Program-made: the position numbers and the translations under genes | Notes under the pieces: model-generated | Told to the model about the DNA's origin: nothing | Databases searched by the model: none | The model's input: the letters and a program-made list of their open reading frames with translations, nothing else | Assembly (NCBI RefSeq): GCF_002878395.1 | Contig: NW_025851300.1 | Location: 50,500 to 114,499, forward strand | Direction of reading: 5' to 3' | Source: Capsicum annuum | Taxonomy: Eukaryota > Streptophyta > Magnoliopsida > Solanales > Solanaceae | Length of the DNA stretch: 64,000 nt | Part shown: positions 44,426 through 56,128 of the stretch, piece after piece | Layout: every line of letters starts with the position of its first letter | Position numbering within the stretch: the stretch's first letter is position 1

Positions 44426-44737
44426 ATCCAGGGATTGACTTATGTGACAGTACTCTTTTAGGCCAAACGTTCACTTTTTATTTTGTTTCATAAATAAATT
44501 GCAGAATAGTTTTTAAAAATCTATTTCTCTCATTAATTATGTGTTTTTTTGTTTTGTTAATATTTTGAGTTAATTAAAATACGTAACATCCAGGGATTGA
44601 TTTATGTGACAGTACCTTTAGGCCAAACGTTCACTTTTTTATTTTGTTTCATAAATAAATTGCAGAATAATTTTTAAAAATCTATTTCTCTCATTAATTA
44701 TATTTTTTTTGTTAATATTTTGAGTTAATTAAAAGGC
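44426..44737. repeat. 162-bp tandem duplication
   Basis: Copies at 44426-44587 and 44588-44737 both begin ATCCAGGGATTGA and share AGGCCAAACGTTCACTTTT. They are highly similar, so the event is fairly young. Confidence 0.88.
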
Positions 44738-45350
44738 CTAACATATTATGTGATATGAGTTACTTGATCAGATGTCCTCCAAAGGATTTGACATATATAT
44801 GAGCTAATCATACAATATAAAATTAAATTTTCAACCTCAACGATCTTCTCTTTCTTTTTTTAACATGTCTGATTATAGCTTAGTGAGTATGTTCTGAGAA
44901 AATATTTTTATTTTTTTAATGAAATCTTTCATAATTACGCGAAGCACGAACCATTTCACTAGTTATTTGGAATTTTGAACTAACTTTAGGAACAGACCCA
45001 CAACTATGTTATGAATTTAGCACGACCAAGTACATTTGATCCAAAATTTATTAACTAAGAATTCATGAGTCAAAAGTATTGAATCTGTCTCTAACTAACA
45101 TAGCGTAAAATTTATAAAATTATAGATTAATTAAAGCCGCACTATTGAAATTCCGTGAATGAGTAATGCTAAAATGTGAAATTGATGGGGTTCAAAAGTC
45201 AAAAGGCAAACTATACTAGTCAAAAGGCAAGCTACGCCTACTAAGTCATAAGGTAGGATATATTAGAAAAAATAATGGATGCATTATTTCTGTGGATTAT
45301 CAATATCTTATTTAGTACACTTTTTCAACATATATACACTCTATTGTGTA
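44738..45350. other. AT-rich non-coding DNA
   Basis: No feature is recognised here. Confidence 0.4.
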
Positions 45351-45351
45351 T

Positions 45352-45611
45352 TTCCTCCGTTTAATCTTATTTGCTACAAATTGAGATGATATGTCTATTA
45401 AGAAAAAAATAATTAATAACATAATTATTTTAGAATAGTCTTTCTATTAAATGATGTTTATAATGTGTCTTGAAATTAATTTGGAGAAAAAATAATTAAT
45501 GTTAAGCGTAAAATAAAAAAAAAAGAAGTTTCTTTTCTTGATATGCCAAAAATGATAAGTAAAAGTAAAAGTTCAATTAAATTGGTGATAAGTAAAAGTG
45601 AACGGAGGGTG
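45352..45611. mobile_element. Stowaway-like MITE
   Basis: It begins TTCCTCCGTTTAATCTTATTTGC and ends GTGAACGGAGGG; the ends are inverted copies. It interrupts a TAATGCAT-rich repeat. Confidence 0.65.
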
Positions 45612-46565
45612 TATTAGACATACGTAAATAATTATATATGGGAAACCCTTGATATTAGCAATATAATGAACTTTAATGCATACATTAGTATGTGTAAATA
45701 CATATAGTCCCTCCAAACCTTATTTACATTATTTTCATTACATTTGTGGAGGGTAATTTTCTAAATAATTTTTTTATTTAAAAATATGCAATGAAAAATA
45801 TTTTAATATACCAAATCAAATACCGCATAAGAAATAATTTAAGCATAACTAATGCATACATTACTAATGCAAGCATTACTAATACATCATATTTTGCATT
45901 ATCTTATCCACTCTATCAATCGACACCTAAGTTTATTCGTCACTGCAACAAGTAGAAGATGTCTTCACCAAGCCACTGTGAAAAGATCAATTTCAAACTT
46001 TAAGGAGCAAGCTTGGAGTTGTGGGAAAGCCCAACACCAGCTTGAGGGATGAAAATTAATTAGAACCTGAGTAGGACTCGTATTATCTGATAAGCCCTTC
46101 ATGTGTGTAATTCTTAGGGGTTGTTTGATAGAGTGTATTAAAATGGAATGCATGCGTTAGTTTAATGTATATTAGTAGTACCTTGTTTGTTATACCTTTT
46201 TACCCTATGTATAACTAATGCAAACATTAGTTATACACTCTATTGTGTATTGAGGTGTGTATTACTAATACTTCAAAATCCATGACATTAGTAATGCAAT
46301 GAATCTAATGCATGCATTAACATGCTTAAAGACCCTATTACCCCTCAAAAAAATTTCCGCATCCTTTCCAACATATATATTGAGGGTATTATGTAAAAGA
46401 TTTCTTTTTTTTTAGAAATTATGTAATTCATGTTTTTTATTAATATATCGAACCAAACACTGCATAAGAAAGATACGAGCATAACTAATGCAAGCATAAC
46501 TAATACAAGCATTACTAATACAAGCATTATTAATACACGTATTTTGTATTAGTCTCATACCCTTA
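45612..46565. mobile_element. MITE cluster with ACTAATGCATACATTA words
   Basis: Several inverted and direct copies of ATTACTAATGCA/TGCATTAGTAAT-type sequence occur, and TATACACTCTATTGTGTATT appears both here (about 46221) and at about 45336. This fits at least two related MITE copies; borders are not resolved. Confidence 0.5.
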
Positions 46566-46810
46566 ATGTATAAACAATGTAGAGGTTTACAAGGATAGAA
46601 TAAGTTGTGACCAAGAGGAGTATCCTTCATGTCCTAATTGGACATAGACTTGTACAGAGGCCATGCATATTCAATTAGATTGACACTGGCCTAAGTATGT
46701 ATATTTTTTTCACTTAAGTCTATTACTCTTAAGCGATTTTCTAATTCCTTTCAATGATCAAGTTAAAATCATTACCAATTTTGTTATAGCATACAAGTTC
46801 ATAGTATTAC

Positions 46811-47062
46811 TCCCTCCGGTTCACATTATTTATTTTCCTAATTAAAATTGATATTTTAAAATATTTGTTATTTCAGAAAATGAAGATATCATTAATTATT
46901 AGTTTTCACATTTATCCATAATAGATGTGGAAAGAAATCAGTGTGCTGACAAGGAAAAAGTACTAAATTGATATCAAACGACAAATAAAGATAATTTAAT
47001 TAATCAATTTACCCTTTAAGTTAATTTTAATTTTTTTCTTAAGGGACCAGGAAAAAAAACAT
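46811..47062. mobile_element. Stowaway-like MITE, partial
   Basis: The left end CTCCCTCCGGTTCACATTA is typical, and the right end retains only AAGGGACCAGG. Confidence 0.45.
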
Positions 47063-47167
47063 GATTTCACTCTCAATTGGTATCTTCTAATTAGGTAATA
47101 ATTTTTTTAAAATCCTTGTGTTCTCATTATGTTCTATATATCATCATATATTATATATCAACCACTC

Positions 47168-47174
47168 TATAAAT
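47168..47174 (+). promoter_or_regulatory. TATA box of the RNase III-like fragment
   Basis: TATAAAT lies 57 bp upstream of the ATG at 47231, a normal promoter spacing. Confidence 0.55.
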
Positions 47175-47230
47175 TAAGGGATCTCCATTTGATCTCCTAA
47201 TTAGTGGTTACAATATACCAATATATTGAC

Positions 47231-47386
47231 ATGGAAGTAAAAAAAAGTAGAAGAAAACCAATTGGCACTTGATGATCAAAAGCAATGGGGGAGGATAGTG
47301 AAGGAAATTGAGGCGATAACTACATACAAATTCAAGAATCCTGACTTATTATACGAAGTTTTTACTCATTCTTCATTCCAAGAAAA
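47231..47386 (+). pseudogene. First exon of an RNase III-like gene
   Basis: After ATG GAA GTA, a run of A shifts the frame. Beyond it the open reading gives VEENQLALDDQKQWGRIVKE, then IEAITTYKFKNPDLLYEVFTHSSFQE. The pattern Y-F-K-N-P-x-LL-x-E-x-F-T-H-S-S is the helix and first signature of RNase III domains, as in plant RNase III-like and Dicer-like proteins. It stops at a GTATGC donor. No further RNase III exon follows: an annexin fragment and LTRs come next. Either the A run is one base too long and this is a gene cut off after exon 1, or it is a captured fragment. Confidence 0.65.
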
Positions 47387-47591
47387 GTATGCATCTTTTT
47401 TTAATTAAAATTAGAAAACATTTTAGACAGCACAAAGTTTCTCACGAGAAGAAAAGGACTAAAAGTTCATGTTAAACAGGCCACACTCCATCATTAAACA
47501 TACAATGGATGTCAATTCTCATACAGGGGATGGCATATTTATTCTGGTCATGGTGAAACAGAAGTGGGCAAATCCTCCTCAAGTCTTCCTC

Positions 47592-48200
47592 TTGTCAAAG
47601 CAAAGCCAACAACATACTTCCATAATCTCCTCTCATATCTTTGCTAGTGGCGTAATCCAGAGGACTGCTATCCCTCTTCTGGTACTCATCAACAATAATC
47701 TTCAGATCGACCTCATCCCTTGTAGCGATAACTCTGGTCACATAATCTTCCTCTGTTCCCCTCCTGTTAATTGCATCACCGAGAACCTCCACGAAATATT
47801 GCTCGGGTAGACAAGACCTTTTATGGTGGCCCTCAATAGTGCAACCAACTCATCCACATCTTCCAATTTCTTTAGGATGTCTTCACTATATTCATCTTTG
47901 TAATGATTCAAAGTATCATTGAGTTGCGCTTTGCTCTTTGTGACTAAAATACTCATGACCTCATCATCGCTGTAAGCCTTATCAGGGATCTTCTCATGCA
48001 GAATTTTAGAATCTGCTTTAGCAAGGTGTAAGTCCACCTCATCTCCTCCATACCGGTAGGAACTCACAAGAGGTGCCTAAAGCTTGCGGTGATCCCCAGT
48101 AATGTGATAAGTAACGTCCTCTTCAAGAGATTTCTTGTAATGAACATGATAAGCTTCTCTTCCAAAAACCAGTTCTTTAGGAGATCTGGTACAAGCTAGT
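47592..48200 (-). pseudogene. Annexin pseudogene, C-terminal third
   Basis: The minus strand reads [20 protein letters not shown], then [17 protein letters not shown], a TAG where Leu is expected, and then LVSSYRYGGDEVDLHLAKAD. It continues through HEKIPDKAYSDDEVMSIL, LVALLRATIKGLVYP, a frameshift near 47790, and RRGTEEDYVTRVIATRDEVDLKI and DYGSMLLALL before a stop. This is repeats 3 and 4 of a plant annexin, a calcium-dependent membrane-binding protein. No intron interrupts these 600 bases. The upstream part is missing where LTR sequence begins. Confidence 0.88.
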
Positions 48201-50365
48201 CCAGGCCTTGGCCGTGACAAGCATCCCAGATCGATGAAGGCACAAGAAGACCCTTAGCATATAATCATGAACATTTCTTTTTGGACATGTAAGAAAACGT
48301 TAGCGGAAGAATAGCTCATTAAGTAAATCCATTTAAAACATATTGAAATTTATTCAAGTTTGAAAGAAAATTTTTAGACGACCTCTCCGCAAGTCTATGA
48401 AGTCTGTAAATATGAATGAAAAACTTAAGTCGGGACATGGCCCAGATACCATAAAACTGAAAATCAAAAGTCTAACACGAAAATCATATTGCCTTCCGAA
48501 AGATGGAGGGTTTAACACTTGATGAAGCTGTCCCAAAGAGGTCCTAGTGTTGCACAGAATCACGAAAAAATGCCTCCGAACCTACATCATGAAAAGATGT
48601 AGCATCCGGGGATAGTCAGTAAGACGAGTACTGGCATGCAACCCAAGGGAAGGGTTAAATCAATTTGTAAGGTAGATCATAAATACTCAATAGAAGTCTC
48701 ACAAAGGGTAATCATGAAATAGGAAACTTAAAACGTGAAAATATAATCATTCTCAAAATTTATTCATGGATTAAGTAGTTTCACCGACCTTAGGCAACCC
48801 ATCGACTGTATGAGTCCGGTATTCGCCCTACCGGTGGGGACCCAATCGATGCTTGCCGCATGAATTGAGATGAACATAATATGGCCATCATGACATACCG
48901 TCCTTGTATAGGAATGAGATAAGGTTGTCCCACTTGGGAGCGAACCACCCCTATGTACGCAAAACATAGGTTTTAGGCGTTGATCACTAAGACTTTCACC
49001 TTCTCGGTGAGCTATATAATCCTCGCTAAGCCATGTTAATTTTTTTTTTCATAAATATTTATCCATAGAGTCTTTCATTAAAGCATTCACATTTTGGTAC
49101 CGTCATACCATGACTTGCAAGCCATTCATATAATGCCAAATCATTATCATATGACATTATAGACTCCCAATTCCGCCTTTAAAATTCATAAACATAGCCA
49201 TAATAGGATTTTCAAAAGAGTCATTAAAAAACTCATCATTTCATGCCATACCTTGCTCAAAAGATGAGATAAACATCATAATCCTCATTGAAAAGAAAGC
49301 TTTTGAAATGGGTCAAAGGTCATAGTTTCATTATGCATAACCTTGAAAGTTGTAAATCAATATAACGAAATTCATCTTTTCAAATAGTATGTTCAAGTCT
49401 TAAAACCCTCTACAAATAATTAGAAACCTTTAAAACAAGAGAGAAATCAATATTACACTTTTTACAATGAAATCCTCAACCCTAGTTTCAAATAATGATT
49501 ATAGACAACGTAAATACTAAATAAATTAACACTTTGGAATAACAATTAAAGTTGAGAGTGTTCAACATGCCATTTGATTAAGATCTTAGAAGAGAAACCT
49601 TGAAACTTAACCTTAGGATCGTCATATGTGACCTTGAGGTTTCTTTGACTTATAGAAAATAAGAGAGAAAGTTTTAATTTGATTTGGAGAAAACCCTAAT
49701 TAGAAAGAATCTTGGAGAACCACTTCGAATTTGGAAGATTTTGAAACTTTACAAAGGATGAGAGAAGGGATTCAATTGTGACTAAGGGTAACTAAAAGAG
49801 CTCAAAAACATTTAGAATAGTTAGGGGACGGTTTTGGGTAAGAAAAGTACCAAAATACCCTTAAAAATGCGTAAGAAAACAAAGGAGATGCTGACAGAAC
49901 CTCAACTCCCTGCCACGGTGATATCACAGAGGCTAGCATCCGTGACACCTTGAAATCGTGGAGATCTAGCTCTGTGGCACCTTAAAATTGTGGACCTCCA
50001 CTGTTTCACTTATAGCCTTTTGCTCTAAACTCCAAATCAAGAACCGTAAATGACGTTGCAAAGAAGACTCAAAGAACTTTAATTTGAGAAATAATGGGCC
50101 ATATAATTCTTCAAATTCTAGGAGAAATTCTCATATGAATTTGACCCCAGTAAAACCCAATACCAGAACTCAATCGGTGACAAAGATCTCAACTCAACTT
50201 TGAGCTAGTAGATTTCTATGACCTTAATTTATCTCTAAAGATGTTCCCACACCAAAAATTAATCATCACACTTATGTCTAAATAGAAATAATTGGGTTCA
50301 AATCTATATACATGTAAAGGATGGTTCAAAATCTAGCTCGAGAGTATGCAGTGTTAAAATATCTC
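48201..50365 (-). repeat. 3' LTR of element A (Tekay/Del type, minus)
   Basis: The minus-strand start TTTTAACACTGCATACTC follows a polypurine-like AAGGAGGAGAT. The LTR runs to CTTGTCACGGCCAAGGCCTG, where the last bases are lost against the annexin fragment. It matches 55621-56128 and, more loosely, 56129-58350. Confidence 0.65.
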
Positions 50366-50590
50366 CTCCTTGAGATCATTCATCCTTAAATGATGGCTAG
50401 GTACTTATCTATGTTCTATAATCATGACATAAGATATGAAAATTTACCTCAACAATTATCTATTAACTCTTTTTTACCTAGAGAGATGTCATGAAAACAT
50501 AAAACAATTCGGCTAAGCAAGAATCATGAAAAGTATGAGATTTCACACAGACATAATCTAGGACATGAGTTCTATGGAACATAGGTTATA

Positions 50591-53214
50591 ACGTCCCAAA
50601 TCTGGTACCCGAAATGCTACACGGTGATCATGACCCCGCAGGACCATAAGCTAACCCATGACTGATAGCTGTAATTGGGCACTGCATAGTATACTGTATA
50701 AAGGTGAAAAATGGCTAAAAGGCCATAAGGTTCAACTATCTAATAAAACATAACATCTGGAAATACGGTATCACCATACCAAAATTGAAATAACTGTCTG
50801 AACATGCTAGTCTGAAAGCCTTTAAACTGTCTAAAAACTGTGGAGTTGATGGGACATGTCCCCAACTAACTCCGGACTACTGAAATAATAAAGTAATAAA
50901 ATAATCATGCTATCCTCGAATGATGAGGACTCACTGCTAGTCTGGCTGCTGAACGTATGATCTACTAAGGATGCTTTAGAGCTCGTGCTTCTAAACCTAT
51001 GGTATAAAGCACCATAGCGTAAATGCGTCAGTACGATTGAATATACTAGCATGCAAGTGAGGTAGGCTGAATGTAAGGGGTTTATATGTATGAACAATAC
51101 TAACTGACTGAATAACATGAACGTGAAAATACATGCATGAATACGTAAATTGTGACTGAGATCATGACTTCATTGAATCTGAATACTGATAACATAAGTT
51201 TCGTATAACTGATATACTATTATCTGAATGACTGTGTCTGACAGTCCTATTTCTGATGGAACTAGCTGAGTTTCATACTGAACTGGATAACTGTATCTGA
51301 TAGTTCTGAATTCTGTAGAACTATTTAAGTTCTATCACTGAGACTAAGACTGAGACTAAGACTGTGGGAAGTATTCATCTAACCGACATGCCCTAAACAA
51401 GCTATTATAGCTGAGTTGGGGTCCAATCTGTAACCCCAATTAAAAGGGTGTCAATACTGCGCCACTAGTAAAGACAAACTGTGGGTGGCCTTTATCTGAC
51501 AGTGTCCCCAAAAGAGAACGGTGGGACCCTCATCTGATAGTGTTAATCCACCACATCAACCCTTATCTGTCAGTATTGATGTCTCAACCTATGCTAGCTA
51601 CATAGTTCTGGAATGCAAGGATTGCTTTTAAGGATCACACCCTCAACTGTCACTGTGTGACCTCATCCTTGGGTTTACTTAGTGCTAATACCTACTCCTA
51701 TCTGAATAGACACTAAACATGACTAATTGAATTGAACTGGACTACGTTCATTGAGTTTCGTTGACTAACGGGATACTGCTAAGATTACTGAGTTACTGAG
51801 ATTTCTGAGATTATTGGGATTTTTAAGTTTTCTTGAGTCACATGACTGACTGAGTTCTATGAATCATAACTTGATTGAGAGTATCTGGAAAACATGACAC
51901 TGGCTCAAGGCACACAGCTAAATTATCGGGTAGAAGCACCCCCAGGACTCGATAGTATGAAACTGACAAGACATGACACTTCCTGAATTCACGACCATAA
52001 TCAACAATCCATAATACAATCATTGGGGAATTTCATGAGGCACTTGATTATCATGGTTTGGTACATGAATATGAATGCATTTAAACATGTCATAATTTTA
52101 TAGGGCTAATCTCATAAACAATCCATCAAATAATTTCAATGCATAACAATAACATGGAAGTCATTTTGAACATACGGGTAAAGCATGGGTTCATTAATTT
52201 GGTCATAATTGAGTCCTAAAGCATGATTCTTGTTCTCTTGGGCATTTTATCAAACATATTGCATGTATAACCTTAGGGTTAGGCATATACACTAGTTCAT
52301 ACATCATGGTTACTTTAATGAACTCAATTTAAAAGTTTCCAACCCACATACTAGCATAATTTCATGAAAAGTACATAAATACTCCAACTAGGGATTCATA
52401 CAACCACATCAACAAAATTAAAATCAACCCACCACATGGAAATCATAATTCATGAGTTTAAAATGGGATTCTTGAACTTCATGGGTGAAAGAAACTCATG
52501 AATCAACACTTTACATACCTGGGTGGATGATTTCTTAAAGATTAGTAGAGGAAAGCTTGAATTCTTGACTTAGGATTAAACACCTAGGGTTTCTTGTTCT
52601 TGGGGATTGATCTTTGAGAGAAACCCTAATTTGGTATTGTGGATGAATAATGAACTTATAAGCTCTGGTCTGGTATGATTAGGGGTTAAAACTGGTGGAA
52701 AAAAACCCAATTACCCTTTTTAAAATGGCTTAATATCACTGATCGGAAGTGGCGACGGCTTGGGCGATGGTCCGTCGCTGGTTCGATGGTCCGTCGGTCC
52801 ATCCCATCGTACTTGGCCAGAACCTAAACTTCTTGCCTTGTCTGCGATGATTTGGGTGATGATCCATTGCTAGCTCGACGGTCCGTCAGTCCTGGCCATC
52901 GCACTTGACCAGAAGATGGTTCACTGTCTTAGTCGCAATGGCTTGGGCGATGGTCCATCGCTAGCTCAACGGTCCGTCAGCCTGACCGTCGCTTCTAGGC
53001 GGTTTTGTCAGTTCTCTGTAAAACATCCATAACATTTTACTCCAATACCGGATTTGGATGAAATTGGTATCATTGGAAAGCTAATTCAATTTCCCAAATG
53101 ATAAAATGTCGAAATTGGGCAAATTATATCTGATTTAAACATCAATAATTTAGGAAGTCGTCACTAACTCTTCTGGAGACTAGATTTGACTTATAGAAAG
53201 TTCAGGGTATTACA
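50591..53214 (-). mobile_element. Family B solo LTR (minus) inside element A
   Basis: On the minus strand it starts TGTAATACCCTGAAC and ends GGGACGTTATA. TAGGT/TAGGC on the two sides fits a 5-bp duplication with one change. It contains GGTCCGTCGC-type units (about 52745-52990) and the palindrome GGGACATGTCCC at 50851. The same family is present in plus orientation at about 60945-63299. Confidence 0.75.
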
Positions 53215-55604
53215 TAGGCATAACCACGTAAGGGATAATATTTTGGAAATCATTGACTTGATTAATATTTATACAAGACATAAGATAAATTTTTGCAAAA
53301 CGTAAGGATAGAAGAACTCTTCATCTTAAATGATACGTATAATAGCCCTTAAATTTAGTGACACTTCTAACCTATGCTTTCAACTATGAATACCACACTT
53401 CATCATTTCCAACTTATCATTTCTTCGTGAAATACATAACTACAAAAGCTTGAGTCTAACTGCATAGTTCTTTAATGTTAAATCCTAAGCAGGAGTTAAA
53501 ACACACGAGCTTAGGCAATGGGACTTAATGATCTAAACCCCTCAAAGAATACTACTCCATTTTACCATAACAATCAAACAAACTCAAGCTTTAATTAAGG
53601 AGTACTAGCCTCATAGTGTCATGATTTACATATCTATCAATCATAGTATTCAAGCCTATCATTACTGCACCCATTTTATGGATCTTCACACCAAAAATAG
53701 TAAACTTCAATCATTTTCATTTGGATATACACCACATATTCCCTTTTTAACCATTTCACATAACAAAATATCATTTCATTTTCCTCTCTTTACCTTTAGC
53801 CTTAGTTTGAGTTGTTATACTTTGCTACATTGCCACTATCATCATCATAACATGAGGAATATTTTTTAAGGAACCAGAGTATGAGCATTAAGGATAGGAG
53901 TGACACTACTCAATTATGAATCATATTTATTGCACTACTCAAGATGGGGCCTGGGAAGTAAGATATGGTACAATAGCATGAAGTGCTTCATATATCAAAC
54001 ACATAGATCATGAATAGAGATTCGTTCAATCATAAACATAGCATAGTATGAGTTCATAAGCCTGGGCACACTAAGAAACATAAGTACATATATCCTGAGT
54101 TGTATAGCATAAAACTGGTATACATAAATAGAAGGAATAAGACAAAGAATGTTGCTTGAAGCTATTTCTTTTCTCATTCTAAGAACTGAGAAAGGTCATA
54201 CGTTTGCATATAGAGTATCGTGGGCTTAGATATGACATAAAATAACTTCTTGATGTATAGAAATGTATAGTTTCTTAGAACTAAGCAATACGTGAGACAT
54301 AAGTTTATGGATCATGAGTATCTTAACATAAAACTTGAATACTTGGAAGCTTGGATTACTGAGAGATGTTATTTCTTCTAGTTTAGGGGTCGGAGGATTG
54401 ACATAAGTTTCATAGAAAGCTCAGAACTTAGGTATAGGCATGACTTGAATATATAAGATATTGGTAGAATGTCTTCTTAAACTAAAGCAACAGGAATTTC
54501 TAGAGTAAGAATATATCTCATCACGACTCTTTCCTGAAACTCACCACCATGAGAAAATTCAAGATCTGCCTTAGTTCATCATCTCCCCCTTAGCTCAAAG
54601 GTTGTTATTCCATACCTGCTGATGCATCCTCTTATTAAATATATAAGCAGAAAACTCAACACAATGAGGGATATCACTATACACATGAATGCTAAACTCA
54701 CTCAGATAAGCTATAATATGAAAACACTACCTTCTTTCTAAGATATTCCTTTCAGGGACACTAGTCTTAACTTTCACTAGCCTTTCTAGTCATCACCCTA
54801 TAACCTACACTCTCATTGGCATACATCACTGCTCCCTCTATCACTCAACAATCTAAAATCACTGCAAGGACAAACAATTATGAGATCCTTTCTTATTTCA
54901 ACTAAATACCAAATATTTCAATCGACCAATTTTTCTCTATAATAACAATAAAATCTACAAATTTGCCACACCTTAGCCAACACCATAAGGGCTTACCATA
55001 CCCATCACTCAGCCAATAGGTACCAAACTCTTGCTATATTTTTTTTAGATGAATCACTACCTTCATCCCCAAGCTTCTAAACTTATTATTTGATATCACT
55101 AGATTTTGGATTATTTTACCACTCATATGTCATAACACCCTAATTTATACTATTTTTATTTTACCTCTTAAGTGTGACATCTACAATAAGGTTTTGGAAA
55201 GGGACTGAATACACATCTTACCTAGGGATCAAACATAATATTAACATAGACAGGGGTATACACTTTGAAACAATTAGCATGAACATAAAATTAGAATTTA
55301 GTCAAGTCCTTATGTAGTTTCATAACTTTTTATGACTCAATCTGAAAGGATCACATTATTAGGAATCTAAGACTTTGAACTTGTATCACTTTGATAATAA
55401 GACATAGCCAATAAAAGTAGAGTTAGGTAGGAATCTGGATAACTTTCATATGGATAACAATATTGCATGATCTAGAGTATGAAAGAGTGAAAATATTCCC
55501 TAAATGCCCTGTAGCGTCCTGATTATAAGTGTAGTGCACAACAAACCCATAAGCAAGACACTAATAGAAAGGGCTTCGTAGACACTATAGGAAACTTGAA
55601 TCAT

Positions 55605-55617
55605 GCTCTAATACCAA
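55605..55617 (-). other. Primer binding site of element A, initiator-Met tRNA type
   Basis: The minus strand reads TTGGTATTAGAGC just after the LTR end (CATGACA). It differs from the consensus TTGGTATCAGAGC by one C-to-T change. Confidence 0.78.
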
Positions 55618-55620
55618 GTT

Positions 55621-56128
55621 TGTCATGAACCATGCTCAGGCTCTATCCATGATGGGTATCCCAGACTAATGAGGGCATGAGAAGACCCCTTAGCATTTCA
55701 TCACAAGCATTTCATTTTGAACATATAAGAAAATGTTAGGGAAGAATAACCTATTAAGGCAATCTATTTAAAATATACTAAAACCCATACAAGTTCAAAA
55801 TAAAATATTTAGACCTCCATAAGTCTATGAATCCTCTAACATACGAATGAAAAACTGGATTTGGGACATGAGCTCGATAACACCATAAAATAGAAAATAA
55901 AAAATCTAACATGAAAATCATATTACTTTCCAAAAAATAGATAGCTTAAAACTTACTGAAGCTGTCCCAAGAAGGTCCTAGTGCCACACAAAATAACGAA
56001 AAAATACCTCTAAACCTACATTATGAAAAAATATAGAGTTTGGGGATGGTAAGAATAATGAGTACTAGCATGCAACCCATGGGAAGGGACAAAGAAACTT
56101 TTAAGGTAAATAATTAATACTTAATATA
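55621..56128 (-). repeat. Truncated 5' LTR of element A
   Basis: Its sequence parallels 48201-48720. It is cut at 56128, where another LTR begins. Confidence 0.7.

Larger units (their letters stand above)
50366..55620 (-). mobile_element. Internal region of element A, apparently non-coding
   Basis: The region lies between the two element A LTRs and has the primer site at its upper end. Excluding the nested solo LTR it is about 2.6 kb. I can follow no gag or pol motif in it; the short frames at 53621-53869 and 53995-54177 show no domain. A large-LTR element without genes would be a LARD-like non-autonomous element, but decay after deletion is also possible. Confidence 0.45.
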
